A DNA stretch of 64,000 nucleotides from Adineta vaga (Eukaryota > Rotifera), in assembly GCA_021613535.1 (NCBI GenBank), contig CP075494.1:5828001-5892000 (forward strand), read 5' to 3'. The notes beneath the pieces were generated by a model that did not search any database, was not told the DNA's origin, and worked only from the letters and a program-made list of their open reading frames with translations. Positions 1 through 11,618 of this stretch are shown one piece after another. The first letter of the stretch is position 1, and each line of letters opens with the position of its first letter. A program made the position numbers and the translations under genes.

Positions 1-225
1 TACTGGAAAGTCATCGAACGATTTTACAGCTAGACAATATATAAAATAATCATTAAACAGTATATCGAATTCAAGTTTGAGGTAGTAGGTTTGTTAGCTT
101 TGTTTAACATATAATTAGCTAACTAACTTTATTACTTCATACAATGAACTTGAATATTCAAAATAAAAATTTTGTTGTAAAGTAAGTGTAATTCAATTCT
201 TTGAAATATGTTTATATTGAATAAA

Positions 226-1143
226 TTACTTTTGAAAGAACGTTTTTGCTTTTGAAAATGACCATAGAATCGATTTACCATAAGTAAATTTTTGTGCAAA
301 AAAATCTTCAATTTGTGTTTGCATTTGCGACCAAAATCCATCATTTTCCATAAGAGTATAACACCATCCTAATAATTGATCTTCATTCAACGATTTCATA
401 ATACCATATATTAAATTGTTCACACCAATCTTTGGTCGATAGATTCCAGTTCGTCTATTCGAGTATGAAATACTATTTACCATTGCTATTAATCCAATTT
501 TACCATAATAAGTTATTTCATTATCTACATGCGATGTCGTATTGTATGTCTTGAGTAAATCATGAAATTCTTCAATAACTTTTGTTCGTTTTTCATCACT
601 ATCATTCCATTTATTTGTACAAACAAGTGCCACAAAGATATTTGAATTTACACATAGACTAATTAATGGACGAATGTATTCATCTTTAGCAAATGAACCT
701 GGTGATGCACATAAAATCATACACATTGGATGTCTTTCATTAATAATATCAACGATAGTTTTATCCCATGTAGTAATACCTTTTGTATCCCAAATATTAA
801 TACGAAATGTTTGATCTTCTTCATTTTGTTCATTTGAACAATGACCTTCAAGTGAATAACATTTTGTTTCTAATGTTACAGCTGATGGACCAGACTTTGT
901 TGGAGCTAAATCTTTATTTATAATTGCATTGATTAATGTACTTTTACCGGTACGCGGTGCACCACAGACAACAAATGTAAATTCTTGTAATTTACTTTTG
1001 GCAGCATCAGCAATGAATTTTGGATTTTGAACCGAACATTCATGAATAGAACGTCGTAAATTTTTAGCAGCTACTTCGAGGACTACTTCCGAGTCTACAG
1101 AAGTAGTTTTTCGTAATTTTTCTATTGACTCTTTCTCATTCAT
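226..1143 (-). CDS. P-loop GTPase-like protein (copy A of a divergent pair)
   Basis: Single open exon of about 305 residues. The first ATG that gives protein-like sequence is at 1143 (begins MNEKESIEKL); the frame stays open upstream to 1227 but that part looks non-coding. Visible motifs are a Walker A/G1 loop GAPRTGKST, a G3-like WDTKG, and a G4-like TNKW in place of NKxD. The C-terminus is hydrophilic with no membrane segment. It is paralogous to the plus-strand gene starting at 1264: both share the G1 context, a CASPGS motif, and the ending pattern GIM.SL....L.WC..LM...FW. The fold is that of dynamin/septin/AIG1-type small GTPase domains; I cannot name a family. The two genes diverge from about 120 bp and probably share a promoter. 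Function unknown. Confidence 0.75.
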   Translation of the reverse strand: MNEKESIEKLRKTTSVDSEVVLEVAAKNLRRSIHECSVQNPKFIADAAKSKLQEFTFVVCGAPRTGKSTLINAIINKDLAPTKSGPSAVTLETKCYSLEGHCSNEQNEEDQTFRINIWDTKGITTWDKTIVDIINERHPMCMILCASPGSFAKDEYIRPLISLCVNSNIFVALVCTNKWNDSDEKRTKVIEEFHDLLKTYNTTSHVDNEITYYGKIGLIAMVNSISYSNRRTGIYRPKIGVNNLIYGIMKSLNEDQLLGWCYTLMENDGFWSQMQTQIEDFFAQKFTYGKSILWSFSKAKTFFQK

Positions 1144-1263
1144 GTGATATAGAAAAGAAATGTCGTATTTTATCAACAAAATTTCTGATAAAGATGATAT
1201 TTGTATACGAATGAAAGATAATAACAATTCTATATTCTTTTAGTTTTTTTTTATCTTCAAAGA

Positions 1264-2680
1264 ATGGTAAGTTTTCGATCTTGTTGCTTGCATTCGATCA
1301 GATCATGATTATAATGAATATAGGCTTCTGAAAAATGCACCATACAAGTTTATGTTCGTCGAACAGGCGAAATTGTACCAGTTGAAGTGACGTTTATGTC
1401 AACAACATTTGGTGATATCGTTAAAATCATATGTGAGAGAATTAATGAATCTGAACCAAGTCATTATTATATTTCATTGAATAACGAAACACAAATGTTG
1501 AATGATATGATATTCGAACCAAGACATGAAAATCAAAAATTTGAAATGATTTTGAAAACAAAATGGTTATTAGAACGTATTGCTGAACGATCAATTCAAA
1601 AAGAACGATTACAATCAAAAATAAGAGATGAACTTGAAGAAGACGATACTGTGATTGAAGGTAAAATTTATTCGAAAAAGACTCTACTGTCTAGTTTTCA
1701 TTATTTCTATAGAAGAATCAATTCCGAGAATAAATGTGAATACAACATCAGTCAAACAACCTATTATAACAATACCAGTGAATGAGCCCATCACAACATC
1801 ATCTGATATACTATCGACAACTTCAAATTCCTTTGACCAAAGAAATTCTACACAACAGAATAAAGTAATCTTAGGTAATGTTGTTCGGCAAACGATTCGA
1901 AAAATTCCAAGACATGATGTTCAAAAGTATCTTCATCGATCTCTTGAAAAATCGTTTGACATTCTTTTAATGGGATCACCTCGAGTAGGAAAAAGTACAT
2001 TAATTAATGCTATTCTTAAAAAAGATCTTGCTAAAACAAGTGCTGGACGTAATGCATGTACTAATGCTATGACCTATTATGAATATCAAGAAACTTATAC
2101 ATCAGCCGAAGATTCAAGTTCACCAATCACATCGAAGTGTTCCATTCGAATTTGGGATGCACCCGGTATTGAAGATTGGACAACACTTGATATTGCAAAA
2201 CATATTCAAAATTTAGTGAAAGAAAAAAATCCTATTTGTTTAATTTATTGTGCATCACCTGGTTCTTATGCTAATGTTGAACATATTAAAGTTGTTATTG
2301 AACAATGTAAAAAATTACGAGTATTTATTGCATTAGTTGTTACAAATATGTATGCTTCGGATGAAGTTGATGAAATTCTCGAAACATTCAAAGAACTTCT
2401 TTTAAACCATAGTGTTGAAACAAACGTTGTTGATGATGTTCATTATTTTGGTACGATAGGTCTTTGTGCAGCAGTAAATTCAGTTGTTTATGAAACTGAA
2501 GATGTTCAAATGCCACCAGCTGGTGTTGATGAATTAATGTTAGGTATCATGAATTCATTAAGTGAAGAGAAATTATTACAATGGTGTTTTGCTCTGATGG
2601 ATAATGGACCATTTTGGGTTCGAGCACAAAGTCGAATATGGAAAACTTTTAACTTATTTAAACGTTGGATAGGTTTTTAA
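1264..2680 (+). CDS. P-loop GTPase-like protein with N-terminal extension (copy B)
   Basis: Three-exon model. Exon 1 is only the ATG (1264-1266), followed by a GTAAG donor; intron 1267-1323 ends TATAG; exon 2 is 1324-1660; intron 1661-1712 (52 nt); exon 3 is 1713-2680. The joined protein begins MASEKCTIQVYVRRTG and runs to KRWIGF. Residues 1 to about 110 form an extra domain rich in beta-strand pattern (possibly ubiquitin-like; inference) that I do not see in copy A. The GTPase part has G1 GSPRVGKST and G3 WDAPG; the G4 position reads TNMY, so the guanine-specificity motif is degenerate. The phase is maintained across both introns. Paralogue of the minus gene next door. No known function; lineage-specific expansion is likely. 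Confidence 0.72.
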
Positions 2681-3604
2681 TTATTTCTGTAAAAATTAAG
2701 CAATAATTATATTTTTATCATATAAATCATGAATAATTTCGGAAAAAACGACAATTCTCTGTTCATTATACAATGATTTAACCAAGAATGATCAACAGAC
2801 ATGCTATATATATATACATCTTATGTAAAAGTTATTAGCATTGATTGAATTTCCGTGTAAGAAAGTGTTTTTTTTCAATGATCATCTTTCAATGTATTGA
2901 AATGCGAACAAATTGTTCCTGTTGCAGATCTTTTTTTTCTGCTCTATCGACTCGCTTTCTTGCGACATTTTTTTTTCATTCGATTAGCTCATACATTTGA
3001 AGGAAAGAACGAGCATGCGTATATGATTCTCTTTTTCTTCTAACTTTCAGCATCTCGTCAAGCAAGAACGATTCATATTTCACTCTAAATAGCCTAATAA
3101 TTCTATCATCAATTGCTTGTCGTTCTTCATTTTCATATATATATTGACTACATGAATGTGAGAATTTATATTGATGAATCAATTTCGATTTGTTGCTTCT
3201 TTCTTTCGGTCTATTGAGATCGATAAACATATAGAGACTTTATAATATCGTGCTAAACACACGCGCACCGAAGCCACTTTCTTTTCTTAAAATGATAGTT
3301 CTTGTAAGATTTCTAATTTGTATTTTCCGTTTTTTGAATCGGTATTTACCATGAGTGTATCGATTTTCTCTTCACTCGTTTTTAATGATGTTTAGAATAG
3401 GAAATGATAAAGAACATACGAAGATGTTAATCAAGGACTCGACACGTCTTTGATGTTGACTAGAACGCTAAGGATTTGTTGTTTTTTCTCTTTGATAAGT
3501 ACTCATACAATATGTCGTGACAACTAGTATTTTCTTCTCTATAATTATATATAGAGAAGTTCGTTCCAATTGTCAAATCTTTGTTCATTTTAGCAACATT
3601 ATCT
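2681..3604. other. Intergenic stretch, no gene seen
   Basis: AT-rich, with short T and A runs and a short TATATA run near 2802. A minus-strand open frame at 2976-3230 (84 codons) has no recognisable motif or splice context and I do not regard it as a gene. A pyrimidine-rich tract ending TTTTAG at about 3592 lies just before the start codon of the next gene and may be its spliced-leader acceptor. Confidence 0.5.
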
Positions 3605-4574
3605 ATGGGTAATAAGGTCGTCGTTAAATCCGGAGCATCGAAAGATCTAACTTCACAAGGTTTGGAATTGTTATTTTGTTTCTCGATTTGAAATTTATTA
3701 AAATCATTTGATATTTAGCTTTAGCTTTGCTTAGAGCAAGTTCTAGTCTTAGCGAAGATGGTAAGGAAAAGCTTTATTTGTCCATGACATTTATTTTTTG
3801 TTTGCTTATTAGAAATCATCGATTTACATGCAGTATGTTTTCTACTCAACTAGTTCATTCATATTTGTTTGGCTTTTCTATTTCAAGGCTTTTTGGAATG
3901 ATTTTCCATCGGGTAGAATGGATAAGCAAGGTTTTATTAAATATTATGAGGAAATCAAAGATGAAAATGACAAAACTAATGTCCTGTGCGAGTAGGATTT
4001 CTTGGTTTCTTCTTTTTTTGACATGTCTATGATTTCATTTTTTCTTTTATTAAAGTCATGTCTTTGCCGTATTCGACAAAGATCATGATGGAACAATAGA
4101 TTTTTATGAATTTTTAATAGCAGTTGCAGCCGGCTCTCCTGGAGATTTGGATAGTCATCTTAACTATGTGTTTGAAATGTAAGAAATAAAATTCTATATA
4201 TGATATCATCAATATAAAAATGATCTATTCAGGTGTGATGTTTCGGGCGATGGAGAAATGGATTTACAAGAATTGGCGGCATTTTTAAAAGCTTCTGTAA
4301 GAAAAGAATGTTTTTCTCATGAATAAAAGATGTTTTCTTTTAGTTAACCATTGCTGGTAAATCGGACAAAGCAAATCATAGTTATCCGAGAGAATTAGCA
4401 GTTGGAGTTTTTAATACACTTGGTATTAGTGAAGATGAAAAATTGAATAGAGAACAGTTTATTCAAGGGTAATAAATCGATTTCATGTCATCTTTTCTTT
4501 TCCTAATGATCTATGATATTTTCAGATGTAAGAAAGATCCTGATCTGCGTGAATTATTTGGCGGTGGCCATTGA
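3605..4574 (+). CDS. Neuronal calcium sensor-like EF-hand protein
   Basis: Eight exons: 3605-3660, 3719-3763, 3813-3832, 3888-3991, 4056-4178, 4233-4296, 4344-4468 and 4526-4574 (the first two boundaries may shift by a base). The protein starts MGNKVVV, so glycine 2 could be myristoylated, and contains AFWNDFPSGRM, the pseudo-EF1 region typical of the recoverin/NCS family. Two canonical calcium loops follow: DKDHDGTIDFYE and DVSGDGEMDLQE. A fourth EF region near LGISEDEKLNREQF is degenerate. The C-terminus is LRELFGGGH. Expected role: calcium-dependent membrane-associated sensor. Exon 3 is only 20 nt. AATAAA at 4621 is a likely polyadenylation signal. It differs enough from NCS-1, frequenin and hippocalcin that I give no symbol. 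Confidence 0.85.
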
Positions 4575-5134
4575 ATTCATCTCCAGACATGAGAACATTT
4601 TTGTATTAATTATTGAGTAAAATAAATGTTTTCATAGAATAAAAATTGTGTAAAATTATATCCATTTCATCGGAAAACATAGTGATTTTCATGCAAATTA
4701 TAGGAGATAAAACGACGGAAGAAGGATGGCTAATCCTAAAGGTTGTTGTCATGTTTACTTTGCATGACATGAATTGTCTATTGGAAATATTCTTCAAGTA
4801 ATCAAAGTTAATTCTCTGAAGAAAATGCGAATTATTATCTTCGTCAATGATCTGTTCTATTGAGTTATTTGCTTTTCAACCAATCAGATAAAAATTGATA
4901 TTTCTAAGTAACCAAATCATATCAGTATTGTTGTTGTACACAATAAATTAATAAAATTCGATAGAAAATCTTCGATTTCATCGTTGATTATTTTACTTGA
5001 AATGCAATAATGAAAATTGAACATGTATAAAATTACATCTTGATAGAGGTCTCTTTTGATTGGTTCATATTGTGAACATATTATGGTTGTCATGTCAGAT
5101 TTTCTGTTCATAGTTTTCCGATTTAATTTTAGCA
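4575..5134. other. Intergenic stretch, no gene seen
   Basis: Contains the 3' end signal of the EF-hand gene (AATAAA at 4621). Two minus-strand open frames (4606-4797 and 4917-5135) are low-complexity and lack motifs; I read them as chance. TTTTAG ends three bases before the KCMF1 start codon at 5135. Confidence 0.5.
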
Positions 5135-6493
5135 ATGTCTGCTCATGAAGGTGTCAGTTGTGATGCCTGTGGTAAAAGTAATTTTCGTTCCAAACGTTAT
5201 AAATGTTTAATTTGCTATGATTACGATCTTTGCTCAACATGTTACGAACGAGGTGAAACATCGAGTCATCATACAACTGAACATCCTTTGCAATGTAAAA
5301 GGAAATGTTTTTTTTTGTTTTTTTTATTCAATTGGTTGTTTTCTTCTATCTCAGGTATATTAACACGTCAAGATTTTGATTTATATTATCATGGTGAACG
5401 ATATACATCTGAATTAGCTCAATCGTTCACATGTCCATTTTGTGGTGAGATGGGTTTTTCACTTCCGTTTCTCAACGAATCATTATCTACATCACAAAGT
5501 CTTGACTTATTTCATCATTTACAATTTAAACATGCTGATGAACAACAAACCAATGAGATTATCTGTCCAATTTGTGCTGCAATGACAAATGGTGAACCCA
5601 ATTTTGTCACTGCTGATCTTCTATCACATATTGCTAATGATCATCAACATCATCAACAAGTTCAAACGCCATCTACACCTGGTCTTGGAACCAACCCATA
5701 TTCTAGACAAACATCAAGTCGAGACTTTGATTTTACTAGTAGTGCTAGTACACGAGGTAGTTATAGACGAGGACCTTTACGAACACCAAGTCGACGAGGT
5801 GCATTAGGACGTGGTGGAGGAACTGTAAGTCAACATTTTGTTGTTGATACATCTTCTGTTAATGGCGGTACTGATCCTATTGCTGATTTATTAACACAAT
5901 TATCTGCTGTAAGAAGATTAGCAGCTTCAAATAATAATAATAATAATAACAATAATAATACGAATTCAAATTCATCTTCAACAACAATCAATCTTCAAAC
6001 TTTAACTCGACAACAATATGAACGTGAACGTCTTCGTTCAACGGGACGTTCTCATCATCATCATCATCACCAACATCCATTACAACAATCTCATTCGTCT
6101 CAACAGGCAACATCATCGCCATCAGTCTCGTCAAATACTACTTCCGGAGTTGAAAATGATTTTTTTGATTCACTTTTTTCATCCGCACTTTTTATTGATG
6201 CATCATCATCATCTCCATCTTCTTCATCTACATCAACAAATACTCAACAAACTTGGGCGCAAATTGTTGCTCAGCAGCAGCCCATACCAGACCAACAACC
6301 ATCATCGTCATCATTATCAACTACAGCAACAAAACCATCAATAACCGAATCAGATTCATCTTTATTGCGAAGACTATGTGATGATTCATCATCATCTTTG
6401 ACTTTGTCTCAACAAAATAAGCGTAAAAATGATTTTGTACAAAATTTGCTCCTTGCTAGTTTTGTTTGTCCACTGAATGATAACGATAAATAA
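5135..6493 (+). CDS. KCMF1: KCMF1-like RING-type E3 ubiquitin ligase (ZZ zinc finger)
   Basis: Two exons, 5135-5294 and 5355-6493, giving 432 residues. The 60-nt intron is a multiple of three and stop-free, so the frame also reads straight through it; removing it restores the family sequence (..HPLQCILTRQDFDLYYHGE). Residues 1-50 are the ZZ finger (CDACGKSNF...CLICYDYDLCSTCYE). Next come Cys2His2-like fingers (FTCPFCGEMGF and IICPICAA) of the Di19/KCMF1 type. The second half is low complexity: an asparagine run (about 5931-5967), a six-histidine run (6054-6071) and Ser/Thr/Gln-rich segments, ending with a short conserved-looking helix RKNDFVQNLLLAS. KCMF1 works with UBR4 in protein quality control and lysosomal turnover (family knowledge). 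Confidence 0.93.
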   Translation: MSAHEGVSCDACGKSNFRSKRYKCLICYDYDLCSTCYERGETSSHHTTEHPLQCKRKCFFLFFLFNWLFSSISGILTRQDFDLYYHGERYTSELAQSFTCPFCGEMGFSLPFLNESLSTSQSLDLFHHLQFKHADEQQTNEIICPICAAMTNGEPNFVTADLLSHIANDHQHHQQVQTPSTPGLGTNPYSRQTSSRDFDFTSSASTRGSYRRGPLRTPSRRGALGRGGGTVSQHFVVDTSSVNGGTDPIADLLTQLSAVRRLAASNNNNNNNNNNTNSNSSSTTINLQTLTRQQYERERLRSTGRSHHHHHHQHPLQQSHSSQQATSSPSVSSNTTSGVENDFFDSLFSSALFIDASSSSPSSSSTSTNTQQTWAQIVAQQQPIPDQQPSSSSLSTTATKPSITESDSSLLRRLCDDSSSSLTLSQQNKRKNDFVQNLLLASFVCPLNDNDK

Positions 6494-6703
6494 TATTAAT
6501 CTGATAGTTACTCATGCATATGACTCGTTTTTTCTTATTTAATTAGGTATATTTAATCCTACTATTCTGTATTTTTCATTGCAGATGTAACATTCCTCTT
6601 TTCCTTTTCTTTTTATTTGTCTCTTGTGCTCGGTTAATTAGTCTATATCATTATTTTCAATCAAGAACGAAGTCTGTATAGTTGTATATAAGAAAATCAA
6701 ACT

Positions 6704-9700
6704 ATGGATAAATCTCGTTTTGGAATTAAAACAACCGTCCTTAATATCGTTCTGGGACTGCTTACCATCGTCGAATATAATTATGCAGCGAATGTGAAAA
6801 ATAAAGATGATGTATTTAATATTAATATAACGATGCCAAACTTCAATACAACACAGGTAAAATATTAATTTCATAACGAAAAATAAAGATCATAAAGAAT
6901 TTAATTTCTATAGGAAGATCAGTATACTTTTCTTCAATATGAACTGCCGGATGAAGAATTAACTATTGGTAAGTTAAACAAAATAAATATGACTCATCTA
7001 ACATTCCTTTTTTTCTTACTAATATTACATAGTTGGATATACACCATTAATTAGCATGAATGCAGCACATCATATGTTAACATTTGCTTGTACTAAACCA
7101 GGTTCTAACAAACGAGTTTGGTTAGTTGTAATTCTATTATGGAAAATTCATATGAAACTGTATCTTTGCTTATGTATAGGTCGTCAGGACAAGCATGTAC
7201 TGGTAATGAACAATTAATTGTTCATGGGTGGGCTCGAAATGCACCATCAATGAGCTTACCTGATGGTTTGTGACATTTTTCTGAAAGATAGTTAAATATA
7301 TATATATATATCACGAGCTAATATTTAGATGTTGGATTTCCGGTTGGTCGTAATACGCCATACAAATATATTGTTATTAATATACATTATTTATCGAATG
7401 TTCTTAATGATAAATCAGGAAATCAAATTATAATGAGTCGAAAACCGTATGTTGACTAAATAGATTGTATTCAATATCGAAATGTTCGTTTTTAGGAGAA
7501 AATATCAAGCCGGTGTCATGTTAGCTGGTACAAGTCAGATCTATTTAAAAGCCAAATCACATTGTAAAGATGAATAAATTGATTAAAACAAATTTGATAA
7601 TCTTGTATTTTAGCTGTACGAACACCATTTTCATGCCGTTATAATGGTCCAACGCTTTCAATTTTTGCTGCACGTGTTCATGCACATCAATGGGGTATAG
7701 AAAATTTAATCGTTTTTTTTATCTATAAAATAATTACTTTATTTTTCAGCACGAGTCAATTCATTATATCGTGTACGCGATGGAGTCATAACACAAATAG
7801 TCAAAGGTGATCCACAGTGGCCACAATCATTTTATCCCCTTTCATCACCAGTAGAAATTCAAAATGATGATTATCTTGTTGGACAATGTGTTTATGATAA
7901 TGATGATGATCAAATTGTTCGAGTTGGGTAATGAGATTATTTGAAAGATATGCTTCATTTGTTTATTTGTTTTTCGTGTTTTGAATGTTAGACCAACACA
8001 TAAAGATGAAATGTGTAATGTATATGCTATGTATTCATTTGAACCGACAAAAACAGCTAAAGGAAAGCAGAAAACGGGCGAAACACCAATTCATTCATGT
8101 TGGGATAATGAATTCAGTTCATTAGTCAAGTAAGCATCTGTTTTAATTACAATCAATTTTTAAATCAGATCACATCTATTTTTTGTTTTCATTTTTAGTC
8201 TTATTCCACATGATAGTGAAGTTCCTCCACGTAAGCCATCTGATATTGGTGAAATAAATGGTGGTGGTCATCATACTCATGCTGAACATGCCATGAATCC
8301 ATCGATAGGTAATTCATCTTCAATATCCCTAATTTTCTCTATTCTTTACTGAGAATAGGTTCAGGAAAACATGCCTCGTCACCATCGGATGATGATCAAT
8401 CGTATGATGATTATATGGATGAAGTCGAAAATATGCGTCATCGTAATCGAGATTCAAATCCTTATGATATTAACAAAGTTTTAACTCATCTCGGTTTACC
8501 AGATTATGAATATGTTGATGCACAAAATTATGATTATCTTTTACCTACACATTTAACTTATGGGAAAGAACAAACTGTTAAATTACATAATGCAAAAATA
8601 AACAGCTGTGAGAATTGTTGTTGTCTTGTCGTTTGATGTGTAAACATTTGAAAATTGTAAATATTCATCGAGTTTTTGTTTCGTCTTCATATGTTTGTAG
8701 CGAATCTATATACATGTGTGGATACATGGCCTGATGTTAAGTCTTTACCTGGTCAACTTGGTGAGATTGGAGGATTAGCAATGAATAAAGAAAGTGATGA
8801 ACTTGTTGTATTTCATCGTGGTTCAAGAAAATGGGAAACAAAGTAAATTTAATATAATTTATTTCATGGAATTTGAACTAATCCCTTTTCTTTCTATGCT
8901 GTAGATATTTCAATGGAAACTATCGTTTTCGTAATGAAATGTATGGTCCAATCGATGAAGATGTTCTTCTTCATATTGATACACGTACAGGTCAAACCAA
9001 ATCGCGTTGGGGAGCAAAGATGTTTTACATGCCGCATGGTTTAACCATTGATCATGCTGGAAATATTTGGTTGACTGATATTGCACTACATCAAGTGTTC
9101 ATGTTTAAACCAAATGATTTATCACATCCTGCATTAACAGTAGGAGAAATGTTTCAACCAGGTTCGGGACCAACACAACTCTGTCGACCAGCAGATATTG
9201 CCGTGATGAAAAATGGCGATTTCTTTGTTGCGGATGGGTAAATGATTGAAAGAATTTCAAATTCAATTTAGAATTTTCGAGTGACTTTCAGATATTGTAA
9301 CAGTCGAATTATTAAATTTAATCGAAAAGGCGAATATATTACTGAATGGGGAACACCAGTGAATGGAATGCATGACAGTAAGTATGATAACGATGTCTTA
9401 ACATAATTTCTTAGATTATTATTCGTGCGAATAAAATCGAGATGATACAAAATATTTCGATTGATGCTTGAATAAATATAAGACTAGAATTATTTCACAC
9501 AAATAACTACTTCGAATATTGTAAATAATACGAATTCATAACGGAATTTCTTTGCTACAATCTAAATATTTAAACAATAGAAGTATTATATGTTCTCGGA
9601 AATTTTTCTTTAGATGATGGTTTTCCACTTCCGAACCAATGGAATATTGTTCATTCGATAGCATTGAATGAAGATGCTCAATTGTTATGTGGTGCCGATC

Positions 9701-10606
9701 GAGAAAATTTTCGTATACAATGTTTTAGTTCGAAAACTGGTGAATTTCAACGACAAATTCGTGTTGAAGAAAAAGACAATATCGGTCCTATTTATGCGAT
9801 TGAATTCGCACCTAATACCAATGGTTTGTCTCTTCAAAAATCAGAAATAATAATAGTTCTTATTCGTGAATATCCATTCTAGGAACAGTTTTGTTTGCTG
9901 TAACAGGTGGAGCAGAAACACGTGTCAAAAGAGTTTATATGATTGATGCACGATCGGGTGATATTTTAACATCATTCGATTCAAATCCGGTAAATAGATT
10001 GATTTTGAAAAACAAAATTTGAACATGAATTTGTTTTTCTTGTTTTTAGCATTTAAAAGCTCCACATGACATCGCTGTTTCATCGAATGGTCGTGAAGTT
10101 TATGTAGGTGAATTAGCATCATCACCAGTAAATGCTTTACATAAATTCGAGTTAGCTAAACGAAAAGGTAACAGTATAGATAATTTTCTATGTATAAAAA
10201 GTGAAATGTAATTCTTCTTTCAGATCTTCCGACACAAACGTTCAGTAAACGAATTTATCTTAATGATAAAAACTTTCGTGTTTCATTAATAATCATGGCC
10301 TTCTTTGCCATTCCAGTTCTTCTCGCTGTTATATTCGGCTGTCTAATTCGTATACGCAATCTTCGTAAACTTCGTCGTTTAAATACATTTTTAAGTGATG
10401 TGAAAACTAACAGTACAGCTCCGACATCTGTCCTCGGAGATTGGATGAATCGACGCAAAGGTTTCGAAAAATTAGATCAATGTTCCGATGGTGAAAATGA
10501 ACCATTAGAGAACGATTTGAATGATGATATTAATTCTAATGATGAAAGTAAACCACAACCAACAGTGAACAATAATATTGCATTTAAAATGGGCGCAAGT
10601 CTTTGA
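6704..10606 (+). CDS. PAM: Peptidylglycine alpha-amidating monooxygenase, bifunctional and membrane-anchored
   Basis: Eighteen exons: 6704-6856, 6914-6968, 7033-7120, 7180-7265, 7329-7446, 7496-7563, 7614-7694, 7750-7927, 7992-8129, 8199-8308, 8359-8607, 8701-8842, 8905-9237, 9292-9377, 9614-9833, 9883-9989, 10050-10167, 10224-10606. An N-terminal hydrophobic signal is followed by the copper PHM domain with its ligands visible: His82-His83 (AAHHM), His147 (INIHYL), His212 and His214 (VHAHQ) and Met283 (DEMCNVY). An acidic linker leads to the PAL lyase domain with FHRGSR, the His of MPHGLTID, VADGYCNSR, VHSIAL and PHDIAVS. One transmembrane helix (about 10280-10345) and a basic/acidic cytosolic tail follow. 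It converts glycine-extended peptides to C-terminal amides in secretory granules. Copper and zinc residues are intact, so it should be active. Confidence 0.96.
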
Positions 10607-10801
10607 ATGTCATCTCTTTTCAAAAAAAAAACAACAAAACAAAACAAACAGTTCAAAAATCTGCTTCTTTTTTTCTTCTATTGTGCATTCATTGAAAGAA
10701 AAAAATATCTAATCATTGATCGATGTCTTTTATTTTTTGCCGAGAAAGAACATAAATAAACAAATAAAGAAATAATAATCTCATTCATTTTCCAGATTAA
10801 A

Positions 10802-11618
10802 ATGCCTTCAAAAAAACGTTCAAGACAAGATGACAATGATGATCAAGGTGAAGAAATGCAATCTATTCAAACTGATGAATCATTAATAAATAAAATTAAA
10901 CAAACCAAATCATCAGATAAACGATTGATTGTTGTACTTGAACAAGCTAATTTAGAAACAATTAAAGTTGGTAAAGTTTATGAATTATTAAATTGTGATC
11001 GACATAAAAATCATCTTCTAAAATATAAACGTGATCCCAATTCAAATGCACGACCAGATATTACACATCAATGTTTATTAATGTTATTAGATTCACCATT
11101 AAATCGAGCTGGATTACTTCAAGTAAGTTATTTTTTCAATTGAATATCTTCTATGAATAATGAAATTATATTAGGTTTATATCCATACACATAAAGGAAT
11201 ATTAATCGAAGTTAATCCTCAAACTCGTATTCCTCGAACATTTGATCGATTTGCCGGTCTGATGGTTCAACTTCTTCATAAATTATCAATTCGATCACAA
11301 GATACAGTTACAGGTGGTATCAAATTATTGAAAGTGATTAAAAATCCAATTACTGATCATTTTCCTGTTGGTTGCAAAAAGATTTCTACTTCATTTGGTG
11401 CAACGTCAACACGTCTTGTTAATGTTCGTGATTATGTACGAAATGAATGTGGTGAAATTGATCAACCCGTTGTTTTTGTTATTGGTGCTATGGCAAAAGG
11501 AAGTGTGAATATTGATTATCAAGAAGATACAGTATCAATTTCATCGTATCCATTATCAGCTGCATTAACTTGTGCAAAAGTTTGTGCAGCATTTGAAGAA
11601 AAATGGGATGTTCTTTAG
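10802..11618 (+). CDS. EMG1: Ribosomal RNA small-subunit pseudouridine N1-methyltransferase (EMG1/NEP1)
   Basis: Two exons, 10802-11122 and 11175-11618, with a 52-nt intron. A charged, low-complexity N-terminus leads into the SPOUT-class domain: [47 protein letters not shown], then [34 protein letters not shown], and the cofactor knot [13 protein letters not shown] and [17 protein letters not shown]. The family methylates a conserved pseudouridine of 18S rRNA and is required for 40S biogenesis in the nucleolus. Length is normal (about 254 residues). AATAAA at 11654 is a likely polyadenylation signal. TTTTCCAG sits just upstream of the ATG. Its 3' end has been partly copied at 12529. Confidence 0.95.

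Noticed and set aside
2976-3230. 84-codon minus-strand open frame
   Set aside because: No motif, no splice context, and it sits in a promoter-like AT-rich gap.
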